In this document: one piece after another, positions 43,300-53,842 of the stretch
Position numbering within the stretch: position 1 is the first letter of the stretch
Layout: the number at the start of each line of letters is the position of its first letter
From: Absidia repens
Lineage: Eukaryota > Mucoromycota > Mucoromycetes > Mucorales > Cunninghamellaceae
Direction of reading: 5' to 3'
NCBI GenBank assembly: GCA_002105175.1
Contig: MCGE01000041.1
Location: 62,001-126,000 of the forward strand
DNA length: 64,000 nt
Program-made: the position numbers and the translations under genes
Notes under the pieces: model-generated
What the model was told of the DNA's origin: nothing
Databases searched by the model: none
Seen by the model: the letters and a program-made list of their open reading frames with translations, nothing else

Positions 43300-43620
43300 G
43301 CTTTCTATTTTTTTTTTTTTGGCCCCCATTTTTTTTCTCTCTTTTCTTTTTTTTTATTTTTTTCCTTCTTATAGTCTGAATGATATGATGGCAAGGCTTA
43401 GTGGGGTACTGATGATGTAGGATTAGTGTTAGAACTTGAATTAGGGGCGTTTTTAAAAACGCAAAACAAACATCATGGGGAAACCCTTTTATTTTGGATG
43501 TAGGATTTGGGAACTCAGTAGATTAGCATCATGGAATCGTCATTAGTTTAGTAATAGTATGTCATCGTTTGAATCTACGTCTGAATAAATATATTCTTTT
43601 TCTTATATTTAGTTTCTCTG
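43300..43620 (+). repeat. interspersed hairpin repeat R1, subfamily I
   Basis: Inside the TIR element. A pyrimidine tract (TTTTTGGCCCCCATTTTTT) is followed by GTCTGAATGATATGATGGCA, TTAGAACTTGAATTAGGGGC, CATGGGGAAACCCTTTTATT and GAATAAA near 43585. Confidence 0.7.
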
Positions 43621-44603
43621 TTGTACGTTTACATTATGAGCTTCATCGAATGTGTATTACATATGCATAGACAAAAAAAAAGTGTGTCTATATATATATA
43701 TATAAATAAAAGGAACGGATTGGGTATTATGGAGACTTCTTCCACCAACTATATAAGTTTGTGCGTAGAAAAGAAAACAGGGATGTGTTTGTGTGAAAAA
43801 ACAGCTATTACAGTGTATTTGTTGCGGTGGGGTATATTGAAGAGCAAAGTTGGGAATAGTATTAATTATGTAGCTACTGGGTGGCAAGGGGTTTCTGAAG
43901 TGTGACTTTTGATGAAAGACTCTGTGATTTGGCACTATGGGTGGGCAGCGATGGAGAAAAAAAAGATGGACGATTCCTATGGTGGACAGGGCGTCAGCGG
44001 TGGATCAGAAAAGAAAAAAAAAAAGTTGGAGGGCCAAAAGAGCGAAATTAAAGTTACTATAGCTGAGTTTTCTTACGATCAATTTTCTTTTTAATATATA
44101 ATAATAATAAATGCACATATCATTTTCTTTTTAGTACATCAGATACATTTCGAATCCTAGGCCAGCCAGCCAAAGTCTTCTTTTTTTGAAGACTGATATA
44201 AATTATTCTTTTTTTATAAAAAAAACAAACTGATGTACACGCTTTGTTCTTAAAGGTCTGAATTATCATGTTTATACATTATTTTTTTGAGGTGGCCATT
44301 TTTTAAAAAAACCATCAGCTTTCTAGGATCATTCCTAAATTTTGACATTATAAGTGAGCCGCACTATATTCCATCAAGAGGAACATTTTTTATCACAATT
44401 CGTTTTTGACTTTTATAGTTACTTCTCTCTCGAAGAAATAATTCCCCTGAACGGACTTTGAATCCTCAGATCGATTTTATTTTTTTCCATTCTCTTTACA
44501 ACTGGTTGAACTTCATCCTAAAAAGTTCTGGTGCTCACTATAAAAAAGATAAAACCCTACAAAAACAAACCCATGTTACTGCCGAATAATCAAAATTAGC
44601 CGT

Positions 44604-45458
44604 TGTTGTGGAAACCACCAATATCACCAATGCCACCTATGCGACCAACACCACTAACACCACCAACAACAATGTCGCCACCAACGCCAACAACACCACT
44701 GCCGCCAATTACCCTATTAACACAGCAAATATCATCGCCACTGACATATTTAATGTCAATCAAGTCTTAGAGTGGGGTTTAAGTGACGAATGACCTCTCT
44801 CATCAACGAAGCGTCATCACCACTCGCGCCAAAAACAACAAAAGAAACAAAACCAACAAAAAATATAGAAGTCATTACCACACGAAACCAACAAACATTA
44901 GTATAAATACCCCACTTTTTATTATTATCCTTTTCTTTTCTCTTTAGTTTTTTTATTATCACTTTTCTCAATTATCAAATAAAAGTTCAGTACAAAAGGT
45001 TTTTTTTATAACCACCAAGTTATCAAGTTATCAAGTTATTTCTATTTTGCTATACAAATCTTTATTTATTTTATTTTCAGAGTCAGATATACTCTTTTTA
45101 TTTTTATTGAACCAGCTAAGGTCAATACTTCTACTTTATTTTATTTTATCAAGTTTTCTTTTAAAAACTTCTTTTATTTCAAGTTGGACTTTATCTACAA
45201 AAGTTCTGGTGCTCGCTACTTACTATCCAAAATCATATCTGGAACTCACTACTCATTATCAAATACATATTTGGTGTGATACATATCTGGTGCTCTCTCT
45301 ATAAACAAAAGTCAATTCAGGGACCACAGAAAATCAAATTTCAAATTCCGTCCAGAGAGAAAAAAAATCGCTCTTGACCCTCACTAAGAAAAGCCTTTCC
45401 ACTAGGAAGAAAAATTAACCTATTACAAAACATATTTTGGTGCAAGATACTATTCTAG
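44604..45458 (+). mobile_element. LTR of type C (left part), plus orientation
   Basis: It starts TGTTGTGGAAACC and is clearly related to the LTR of the intact element: TTAGTATAAATACCCC near 44899, AACCAGCTAAGGTCAATACT, GTTCTGGTGCTCGCTACTTA, and ATTTGGTG motifs. Its first 190 bases encode a Thr/Asn-rich stretch ending IATDIFNVNQVLEWGLSDE and stop (44793), aligning with the tail of the accessory ORF. At 45458 it is split by a type A LTR with a CTAG duplication; a short remainder continues at 46779-46806. Confidence 0.75.
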
Positions 45459-46778
45459 TGTAAATGTTACCTGGGCAAACCTATTGGGAATCGCTGGTCT
45501 GCAAAATTGGGCCATGGGAGCTTAAGTTTTTGTTGATTGTTACATTTATCCCTTCATATTTTTTACCCCAATGTCATATTTTTACCTGCGTATATTTTAC
45601 CCCGACGTCTTTTTTCAGTCCATTTTTAAATTTTATTTTTATATATATATCCCAATATTTTTCAATTTTCTTTTTCTTTAGTTAATTTTTATTATATTAT
45701 TATCTCAACCCTTTTTATATAAAATTCAGTACAAAGGTTTTTAACCACCAAATCACTGTCTTATTTTTATTTTGTTTCTATCGTCTATATAGAAACTTTC
45801 TTTTATTTTTTTGTGACTACAAGTCCTCTTTTTTATCTTTACTGTGTGTTATACACTTAATTTTATTGAACCAACAAAGGTCAATACTTTTCCTTTTTAT
45901 TTTATTTTACTCTTTCAAGTTTATTTTTATAAACTTTCTCTACAGTTGGACTTTATCTACAAAAGTTCTGGTGCTCACTACTATCAATTCTATTTTTGTC
46001 CGATTCAGGAACAAGATATTTCAAATTCCGCCCAAGGAACAAATTTATTTTCAAGCTCTAAACTAGCAAAAGCTATACTAAAGGATAATTCAAGACATCC
46101 TATTCAACCCAGAAAAACATAAAAAACCTACAAAAACACAATCCAGTTGGACTTGTGACGGTTGACCTCAACCTTGAGAATTGTTCGCCTGGGCAATGAA
46201 TGAAGGAGATTGAAGTGCTGAAACAAATGATGAAGTTTACAACCTGACACTCAGTACCAGATGTTCTAAACAAGACGTTCAGTACCAGATGTTTCGCATA
46301 AAATAAATTTTAGTATAAATACCTCAGAAAAACATTGAAAAAGAAAAAGAAAATTATCTTTGAACATTTTATCTTTGATCACTTTATATTTTTTAATAAA
46401 TTCATTACAAAGGTTTTTTTAAACCTCCCAACTTGTTGGCTTCCTTTTATTCCACACTTTGGAATACTTTTATTATATATTTTTGACAGCTGAGTCTGAA
46501 TCTCGCTTCACTTTATTTTTTTTGACTTGATTTAAGTCACTACTTATTTTATTGAACTTATTATTTTCATCTTTGGAAATAATACATCCTCACTTGGACT
46601 TTCAAGTTTAGTCCTATATTATCTTTAAGCCTTTGAAGCTACAATCGGTTGAACTTAATCCTAAAAAGTTCTGGTGCTCACTCTATAAAAAATAAAAACC
46701 TACAAAAACAATTTCCAGTTACGACCTAGCAACCAAAATTAGCCGCAACAGACTAAAATCACAAATTTAGCCGCAACA
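45459..46778 (+). mobile_element. LTR of type A, itself interrupted by a type B LTR
   Basis: It starts TGTAAATGTTACCTGGG and ends AATTTAGCCGCAACA; target duplication CTAG at 45455-45458 and 46779-46782. Its first bases encode ANLLGIAGLQNWAMGA and a stop, again like the accessory tail. The U5 region has GTTCTGGTGCTCACTACTAT. It is split at 46153/46751 by the younger type B LTR. Confidence 0.85.
46154..46750 (+). mobile_element. solo LTR, type B (597 bp), inserted in a type A LTR
   Basis: It starts TGTGACGGTTGACCTCAACC and ends TTAGCCGCAACA; target duplication GACT at 46150-46153 and 46751-46754. TTTAGTATAAATACC lies near 46309. It closely resembles 26842-27443 and 47648-48228. One base out of frame near its start, a WAMNEGD-stop tail can still be read. 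Confidence 0.88.
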
Positions 46779-46808
46779 CTAGACTATAACAAATTTGGCC
46801 TTAACAGT

Positions 46809-48250
46809 TGCACTATCCATTTCCAATACTACTGTTGACGCCGCCTTGGATTTGTCCAATTTGTTTGGCTTGCGGGAGTTGATGGCGTGGGCTACAAACG
46901 AATAAGAACTGCCGCAGCCCCACTTCCTTCGTCGATACCAACTTCTCCGCCCTCCTATATCACAATTTTACTCCGCCACCCTAAAAATCCATCGACAACT
47001 ATCCCACTCCGCTCCTTTCAAAACAGTATAAAAGGGCCAACTTTTTTGTTACAAATTATTTTCTCTTTAGTTTTTTCAGTTTTTACTTTTCTCAATAGTC
47101 AAATAAAAGTTTACTCTAAAGTTTTTTTATAAAAACAATCAAGTTATCAAGTCATTTCTATTTTGCTATAGAAATCTTTATTTATTTTATTTTCAGAGTC
47201 AGCTATACTCTTTTTTATTTTTATTGAACCGGTTAAGGTCAATACTTTTTACTTTATTTTATTTTATCAAGTTTTCTTTTAAAAAACTTCTTTTATTTCA
47301 AGTTGGACTTTATCTACAAAGGTTCTGGTGCTCACTACTTACTACCAATAACATATCTGGTACCTTCTACTTATATCAAATAATTTATTTGGATATTTGG
47401 TACTCTCTATTTTTCAAGACTACAAGTCAAGTAAACAAAAAAGGACATTTCAAATTCCGATTCAGGGGAAAAATAAATTTTGGTCCTCGCTGCAAATCCG
47501 TTCAAGCAAGAACAAGAATACACTTATACACTATCCATTTGGTGTAAAATACAACTTGAACTTAACTAAAAGGTTATCTTCATACCGTTACGGTTCATAT
47601 TATCTCAACAAACCATACATATTTGGTACATCACTTTACTCATTAACTGTGACGGTTGAACTCAACCTTGAGAATTGTTTGAGATGAAACAAAAATGGTT
47701 TACGGAAACAAAATGGTTTACGGGAGTAGCGGGGTTTTCGGGTGCACGATAGTCTTTGTTTCGAGCACGATGTCTTGAACTTTAAAAATTTTAGTATAAA
47801 TACCTTGAAAAAAATATCAAAAAGAAAAAAAAAATTTATCTTTGAACATATTATCTTTGATCACTTTATATTTTTTAATAAATTCATTATAAAGGTTTTT
47901 TTAAACCTCCCAACTTGTTGGCTTCCTTTTATTCCACACTTTGGAATATTTTTATTATATATTTTTGACAGCTGAGTCTGAATCTCGCTTTTTATTTTTT
48001 TTGACTTGATCTAAGTCACTACTTATTTTATTGACCTTATTATTTTCATCTTTGAAAATAATACATCCTCACTTGGACTTTCAAGTTAGTCCTTTATTAT
48101 CTTTAAGCCTTTGAAGCTACATTCGGTTGAACTTAATCCTAAAAAGTTCTGGTGCTCACTCTATAAAAAATAAAAACCTACAAAAACAATCTCCAGTTAC
48201 GACCTAACAACCAAAATTAGCCGTAACATAACTCAAAAATACCCGTAACA
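46809..48250 (+). mobile_element. LTR of type D, interrupted by a type B LTR
   Basis: It starts TGCACTATCCATTTCC. The first 96 bases encode AALDLSNLFGLRELMAWATNE and a stop, the best match to the accessory tail. CAGTATAAAAGGGCC (about 47025) is the promoter and GTTCTGGTGCTCACTAC lies in U5. It resumes after the type B insert at 48229 and ends ACCCGTAACA at 48250, 64 bp from the discriminator base of tRNA-Leu. The target duplication of this LTR was not resolved. Confidence 0.7.
47648..48228 (+). mobile_element. solo LTR, type B (581 bp), inserted in the type D LTR
   Basis: It starts TGTGACGGTTGAACTCAACC and ends TTAGCCGTAACA; target duplication TAAC at 47644-47647 and 48229-48232. It is very similar to the type B copy at 26842, including the KQDGLR-like repeat GGTTTACGG(A/G)A near its start. 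Confidence 0.88.
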
Positions 48251-48314
48251 CTACACCCTAATATCATAGGAAGGATAAAAGATTGCCCGTATATCAAAAG
48301 AGATAAAAAGATAA

Positions 48315-48398
48315 TGGTGACTGGGAGATTCGAACTCCCGCCTCAGATTGAGACCGCAACTTGAGTGCGGCGCCTTAGACCAACTCGGCCAAATCACC
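48315..48398 (-). tRNA. tRNA-Leu (CAA), copy 1
   Basis: Minus strand: acceptor GGTGATT pairs with AGTCACC. D arm TGGCCGAGTTGGTCTAAGGC, anticodon stem CCGCA/TGCGG with loop CTCAAGT (anticodon CAA), long variable arm (TCTCAATCTGAG), T arm GGGAGTTCGAATCTCCC. Discriminator A. No intron. A T5 terminator follows (complement of 48305-48309). The LTR stack ends 64-86 bp beyond its 3' end. Confidence 0.93.
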
Positions 48399-49479
48399 CT
48401 TATTGATTGTCAAATTGAAAAGTAATATATATTTTGCATAAAGCGGAGTTACAATATTATTCGGCCCGTATAATATTCGACGGTGACCGCCTCACTGACG
48501 GGCGGCGGGTTTTGTTTTTCTCTTCCCCTTTCCCCTCCCACTTTTTCCCATTCAATTGTTTTTGACATTGTCTCAGTTTCCCATCTTTTATCTTATCTTC
48601 ATTTCTTACGTTAACTTAGTTTCCTTCCTTTCCCCTTCTTTTTGTTACTTATTTTATTTGCATTGTTCCAGTTCCCATTACTTTTTTTTTTATTTCTATT
48701 ATTTTTACATTACCTGTGCCGGCGACACAAGTAACTTCCACAACTCATTCTTTTCAAGTTAGTATAGGCATTCTAGTATTTAGTATTTCCATTTTTACAA
48801 TCTCGAATAAAAAAACAACTTTCTTCTCTCTGTTATTTTTTTTTTGCACTTGCTTTTCACTTGTTGATGTTTCTCTCTTTCTCCTGGTATTCCTTATCTA
48901 TTCTCTCTTTTGATACGGAATATTGGCTCTTATTGATAGAATATTTACTAGACCGAATATCAGAAAAGTAAAGTATTCAGTGCTCTGTATAGAAAAAGGA
49001 CCTTCCATACATCAGTTATTAATAAAAGCAAATTCCATACGTCTCATGGTTGTGAACTTGCATAGTAATATATAATTCTAAGCTTCCTTGAAGCTCACGT
49101 GTTCAAGTATTTTCGCTTGGTTTTTATCTTACTTTTGCACTTCCTTAGTTTAATATATACACACGTTTAGAAACGAGTAAAATATTATCTTACGTTTTGG
49201 CTAAATTTCACAAATTGGAGTTGAATTTCTAGGGAATAAAAACTTAGTCTAGGGACTCTGAAAAAAAAAAAAAACCAGGAACCAGCTGATTTTGGTTTTG
49301 GGACCAGGAAACCAAACCAAAGCCTTTTTTTTTCAGGGGCATATTATAAAATAAACCAATATTTTGTTAGATAGTATAAAGTCTTGGGATATGGGTTTTA
49401 TGTAAAAGTTGCGCGGTCGCGCTTACTTCGTATCAGAAAATTTTGATAAATAGTCAGACGAACTCTTTTTTTTTTCTTC

Positions 49480-49760
49480 TTCTTCCTTTTTTCTTTCAGT
49501 AAAGTTTCAATGAAGCGATGGCAAACTTGGACTAGTTATTAGAACTTGGATTAGAGACATTCTGAAAAAATCTTCATGAACATCACGGGGAACCCTTTAT
49601 TTTGGTTGAAGGATTTAGTCGCACCTTTAGATCACGACAGCATTTTAAGAGATGAGCGTCATGAAAGCTTCATTATTTTGCTTAGTGCTAATTGCCTTAG
49701 TTTATCTCAACATTTGAATATAGTATGTCTAGTCTTTTTACCATTAGCACCATTAGTCTC
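49480..49760 (+). repeat. interspersed hairpin repeat R1, subfamily I, diverged
   Basis: A T/C tract is followed by AGTTTCAATGAAGCGATGGC, TTAGAACTTGGATTAGAGAC, ATCACGGGGAACCCTTTATT and a decayed poly-A signal. Plus orientation. Confidence 0.6.
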
Positions 49761-50199
49761 TCTCATATTAATATAGTAGTTGTCATCAACAGTAGATCCC
49801 TTTTAATATTCCTCCCCCTCTTCCATTTATATCAACGATGTTGATCTACCAGTTTATGTTGGCTTATACAATACTTCAATAAATATATATCTTTTATTTT
49901 TAACCATTTTTTCAAATCCATGTTGACATAAGACCAATCCTCTTTTTTTTTTGTGAGATTGCATACTGTATTACATGCCATCCAGTTCTTTTGTCCCTGT
50001 CTCTTCCCCTTTACGTATTTTTTACCTTCACAGTGAGATGCAAGTCATGCTTAAGTTCAGATGTTGTCGTTTTTTATTTACTAAAACAGAAACCAATAAC
50101 CAGTACTAATATATTGCACTATACTAGAATACCTTTTTTTTTTAAAAAAAAAGAAAAAAACATTATTTTATTGCAATATAATGGTCAAAACTGAACTAA

Positions 50200-50830
50200 C
50201 AGCGCGAGGTTCACAGTAAGAAAGGATCTAATGAGATTGAGGTAGCATGAGGGAAGCTAAAAGGAGATCTGAAGAATGACCAGCACTGATATAAAGAGAT
50301 GGTTGTAAAAAGATATTTATTATACTGTACAAGCAGGAAAGACATGAAAAATACTAACTGAATATATTCTATTGAAGCATAACCGTTAGCAGCACTCTTC
50401 TAAAGGGGTGATGTGATGGTAGTAAAAGAAAAATCTAATGTACAAGACATGAGAGAAACTAATGGGACATTTTTCATTGACGCATGTAAATAAAAGAAAT
50501 ATTTTATTCAGATATAGTATGTACAAACTAATACTAAACTAAGCTAATGGTGTCTTCAAAAAGCCAATCAATGGTGATTCCAAATCCTAGGTAAAAAATG
50601 AAAGGGTTTCCCCATGCATCTTGTAATCCCTGAGCTGAAACCCCTTCTAAACTAGTCCTGACACTAATCTATTTCCAACACAATCTCATAGAAGTTGAAT
50701 GATGAAGGAAAAAATAAAAATAAAAAAAAAAAAGTTAAGAGCGCAAAAAATAAAAAAAATAAAAATTGGGGAGTAAATAAAAAACCCACGTGTGCGGAAT
50801 TTGAAGTGTTTTCTGAGGTTAGCTCTGGCG
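50200..50830 (-). repeat. interspersed hairpin repeat R1, subfamily II, minus strand
   Basis: The complement shows CCGCACACGTGGG, a T/A tract, ACTTCTATGAGATTGTGTTGG, the core GGGGTTTCAGCTCAGGGATT, ATGCATGGGGAAACCC and AATAAA near 50500. The downstream part matches 8240-8560 and 19790-19980. Confidence 0.7.
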
Positions 50831-52110
50831 GCTTCGTTTTCCATCTTTGAAGATACAGACAAAGGAATCTCTCAATTTTTACAATCATGGAGCATCCATC
50901 AACGACATCGTAATTCTCTCTTCTCATGACGTAAACCTGCACCATTCAGCACTGATGGCGCTGCATTCATTATTTCTTTTACTGTAACCAACAACGCTAT
51001 AGAGCAGAAGCATGATGGCTATCTCCTCTTTTTACAAAGCCCCCGCTGTTATGCACTGTCATCATAGTGGTCTTACTATCCTGATGCGGCTGCCATAATG
51101 TCTTTGCATTAGTTTACCACATACCGTAGAACAGTTTACCTTTCGACTTCAGTATAATTTATCCCTCTTTACTGTATAATAGCTTGCTACTCATTATATA
51201 ATTGCTCACTCTCTTAGTTTATTTCACATTATATTACTCTACAATAAAAAATATATTTATATGCCTTCAATGAACTTAGAACTACACGCAGGTAGGTACT
51301 CTCGTGTCCCTAACAAACCCCCCCTCCGGCTCCCAAACGAATACCAGTGTAAAGCGGCGTTTAAATACCATTCATGCACAGTGCCTCTAAAGAGTTTTCC
51401 TGTAGGAATAAAAGAAATCACAAACTGGAAGATCCTTGCTTCATAAAATCCTTCAAATGTGATCATTTCATTCAGCCTTTGCTTATCGTCAGTTTATATA
51501 TATATATATATATAGTAAAGCTTTATTCTTTTTTTTTTGTAAATAAAATGATTTCCTTTCATCATTTTGTATTACTGTGTGTATGAATAATTATTTTATT
51601 ATATTTATCAAACTAACGATATATTATTGCTTTTTTCATAATGGGCAATAGATTATTGATACCTTCCCTTGAATTTTCAATTCGAAATGTCAACAGCTTA
51701 CTTCATTTTTGTTGCTACATTGGACACAATATACTAAAGAAAGCAAAAAATCGTCGGAACTGAATATTTCCTAATGCCATTGATTCAGTTTATACTCATT
51801 GCACAACGTTACTGATCAAAAGACAGACTTTCTTTTGCACACGCTACCATGAACTAAATAAATAGAAGTACCACCTGCTACTACAGGGACATCCAGAGTG
51901 ACGTAAATGCATGCTAGGATTGTGTACCCTACTCGCTACAACAATTCACAGAATTCAATAAAATAAAAAAGATGATATTGTATATGATCAAAACAAGTTT
52001 TATTATGTAAAAGAATAAAAAAAAAGAAATATACAAAACTAGGTGAGACAAACTAAATAATATTTGGTGGCATAGGGTGAGTATAAAGGCGAGATGACAA
52101 AAGAGGGGGA

Positions 52111-53556
52111 TCATTTTTTGGAGGCAGGAGCAGGCTTGACATAAGGAATGAAAGTACGACCATCCATGTAAGGCACTAAAGGAGGGGGGACTTCCAAACC
52201 ATCTTCACGTTGCCATGTTTCTAAAAGACCACATATAGCACGTTCAGTAGCGCAAAGGGTAGAATTCAAACAGTGGACGTATTTCTTTTCGCGATCGGAC
52301 ATCTTCTTAATACCACAACGGATTTCCAAGTTACGAGATTGATAGTCGGTACAGTTGGAGCAAGAGACTAACTCTTTGTATTCGCCTTGATAGGGGAACC
52401 ATGCTTCCAAATCGTATTTCTTCGCAGCAGCATTGTTGAGAGCACCAGAGACAATAGACACCACACGGTAGGAGAGACCCAGAGATTGGAAGAATTCTTC
52501 AGAGGCTGTGATCATGTCATGGAACATTTCCCAAGATTTTTCAGGATCAGTCAAGACGAACTGTTCAATCTTTTCGAATTGATGGACCCGGAAGATGCCC
52601 CAAGTGTCCTTGCCGTGAGCACCAGCTTCTTTACGGAAACAGGTAGAGTAGCCAGCATACTTGATAGGAAGTTGTTCAGAAGGTTTTTCGAACCATTCAC
52701 CAGCATGGAAAGCAGAGATGGGTTGTTCAGAAGTTGCGATCAAGTACTTATCATCACCGTCACCGGTCACCTTGTAGAGTTCTTCGTCGAATTGAGATAA
52801 TTGAGCAGTCTTGGCCATCATTTCCTTACGCATGAAGAAAGGAGTCATCAATTTCTTGTACCCGCGTCGGCCAAGGAAGGACAAACCGTAGTTGATCATA
52901 GCCAAATTCAAATCGACACCCACGCCCGTCAAAAAGTAACCGCGATGACCAGCAATGTTGGCACCACGTTCTTGATCATAACCATCCAATCGAGACAATA
53001 CTTCATGATGAGATAAAATGTCAGTCTTCTTCACAGGTTTGATGTCATTGTGGTTATAGGTCTTGATCACTTCGTTATTGTCCTATTAAAAAATGGATAT
53101 AATTCAGTCATTTGTATCAAACATATACGCACATAACACGATCACTTCTTTCACCAATGCCTTTTCTCTTTAATAAATACATATACTTACTTCATTCATA
53201 GAAGTGGGTACAGAGGTGTGCACAATGTTGCCAAGGGTAGCGAGCTTGGTCTTCCAGACACTTTCTTCTTCCTTAGCTTCCACAAGCAGAGCATCCTTTT
53301 CATTTTGCAATTGGGATTTTTTGGCCACCAATTCAGAAGCATCTTCCTTTGCTTTGTATTTCTTGCCGATTTCCTTTTGCACTGCGTTGATTTCCTTATT
53401 CTTTTGGTCGCTGTTGAATTGTGTTTTGACCCACTGTTTGTAAATGGTGATGATTTCGTCGACAATTTCTACAGAGTCACCGCGACGTCGTTGAGATTCT
53501 TTAACGGCTTCAGGGTTTCCACCGCGATCTTCCAATAATAAGTTGATATCGAGCAT
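52111..53556 (-). CDS. SES1: cytosolic seryl-tRNA synthetase
   Basis: Class II aminoacyl-tRNA synthetase of 445 residues that charges tRNA-Ser. Exons in transcript order: 53556-53191 and 53082-52111. The N-terminal coiled-coil arm that binds the long variable arm of tRNA-Ser spans about residues 30-110 ([31 protein letters not shown]). The catalytic core has motif 2 ([20 protein letters not shown], about 269-288) and motif 3 ([17 protein letters not shown], about 394-410, with the conserved Arg). [11 protein letters not shown] holds the TxE serine-binding loop. The start [13 protein letters not shown] is typical of eukaryotic cytosolic enzymes, and there is no mitochondrial targeting peptide. 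Confidence 0.96.
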
Positions 53557-53842
53557 TATATATAAAAAATAAAAACGATGAAGTGAAAAAGAGGTTTTTT
53601 AAAAAAAGGGGAAAACAAAAAAAAAATAGATATATATGTCCAGCTCAAGGTGAGGTTTCGGAAGTTGAATCACCTTGAGTCACCGCATTTTAAAACATTC
53701 TTCTATAAGGTCGCAGTATAAGACACCAAGTAATAATAAATGCTTTTTATTGGATAAAATATAATAATAATAATAATAAAATACAAAAAAAAAAAAAAAG
53801 GGGGGGGAGAAGGGGATGATTGTCTAAATACTAATAATCTAT
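53557..53842. other. short intergenic region, SES1 promoter and OXA1 3' flank
   Basis: 286 bp between two minus-strand genes. It contains TTTTTTATTG (complement of a polyadenylation signal) near 53745-53755 and A/T-rich tracts. No gene. Confidence 0.4.

Larger units (their letters stand above)
42498..44364. mobile_element. TIR-bounded non-autonomous DNA element nested in an LTR
   Basis: Perfect 24-bp terminal inverted repeats: GTGCGGCTCACTTATAATGT plus CAAA at 42498-42521, and its reverse complement at 44341-44364. It is flanked by TATG on the left and TATA on the right, consistent with a TA target site (one side mutated), as for Tc1/mariner-like elements. No transposase ORF is visible in its 1.87 kb. 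It carries two R1 repeat copies and a 116-bp tandem duplication. The surrounding LTR halves rejoin in the expected order, so this is a genuine insertion. Confidence 0.7.
42155..44603 (+). mobile_element. LTR (type F) interrupted by a TIR element
   Basis: The left part, 42155-42497, starts TGAAAAATTC. It encodes a tail similar to that of the accessory ORF (IELANLFDIAALLNWPQT then stop at about 42234) and carries TTTAGTATAAAAAATAC near 42366 and AATAAA near 42440. The right part, 44365-44603, has CCCCTGAACGGACTTTGAAT, GTTCTGGTGCTCACTAT and ends ATTAGCCGT, where the next LTR begins. A 1867-bp element with inverted ends separates them. Confidence 0.65.
48399..52110. other. gene-poor region with interspersed repeats
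   Basis: No gene is supported in 3.7 kb. It contains R1 copies at about 49480-49760 (plus) and 50200-50830 (minus), a stretch (49120-49250) resembling 61465-61600, an AT microsatellite (51497-51514), and the 3' flank of the seryl-tRNA synthetase gene (TTTATT near 51998 on the minus strand). Short ORFs here lack any recognisable domain. Confidence 0.45.

Noticed and set aside
44608..44793. Thr/Asn-rich 61-codon ORF as a separate gene
   Set aside because: It is the LTR-encoded tail of a lost accessory ORF, without a promoter or start of its own.
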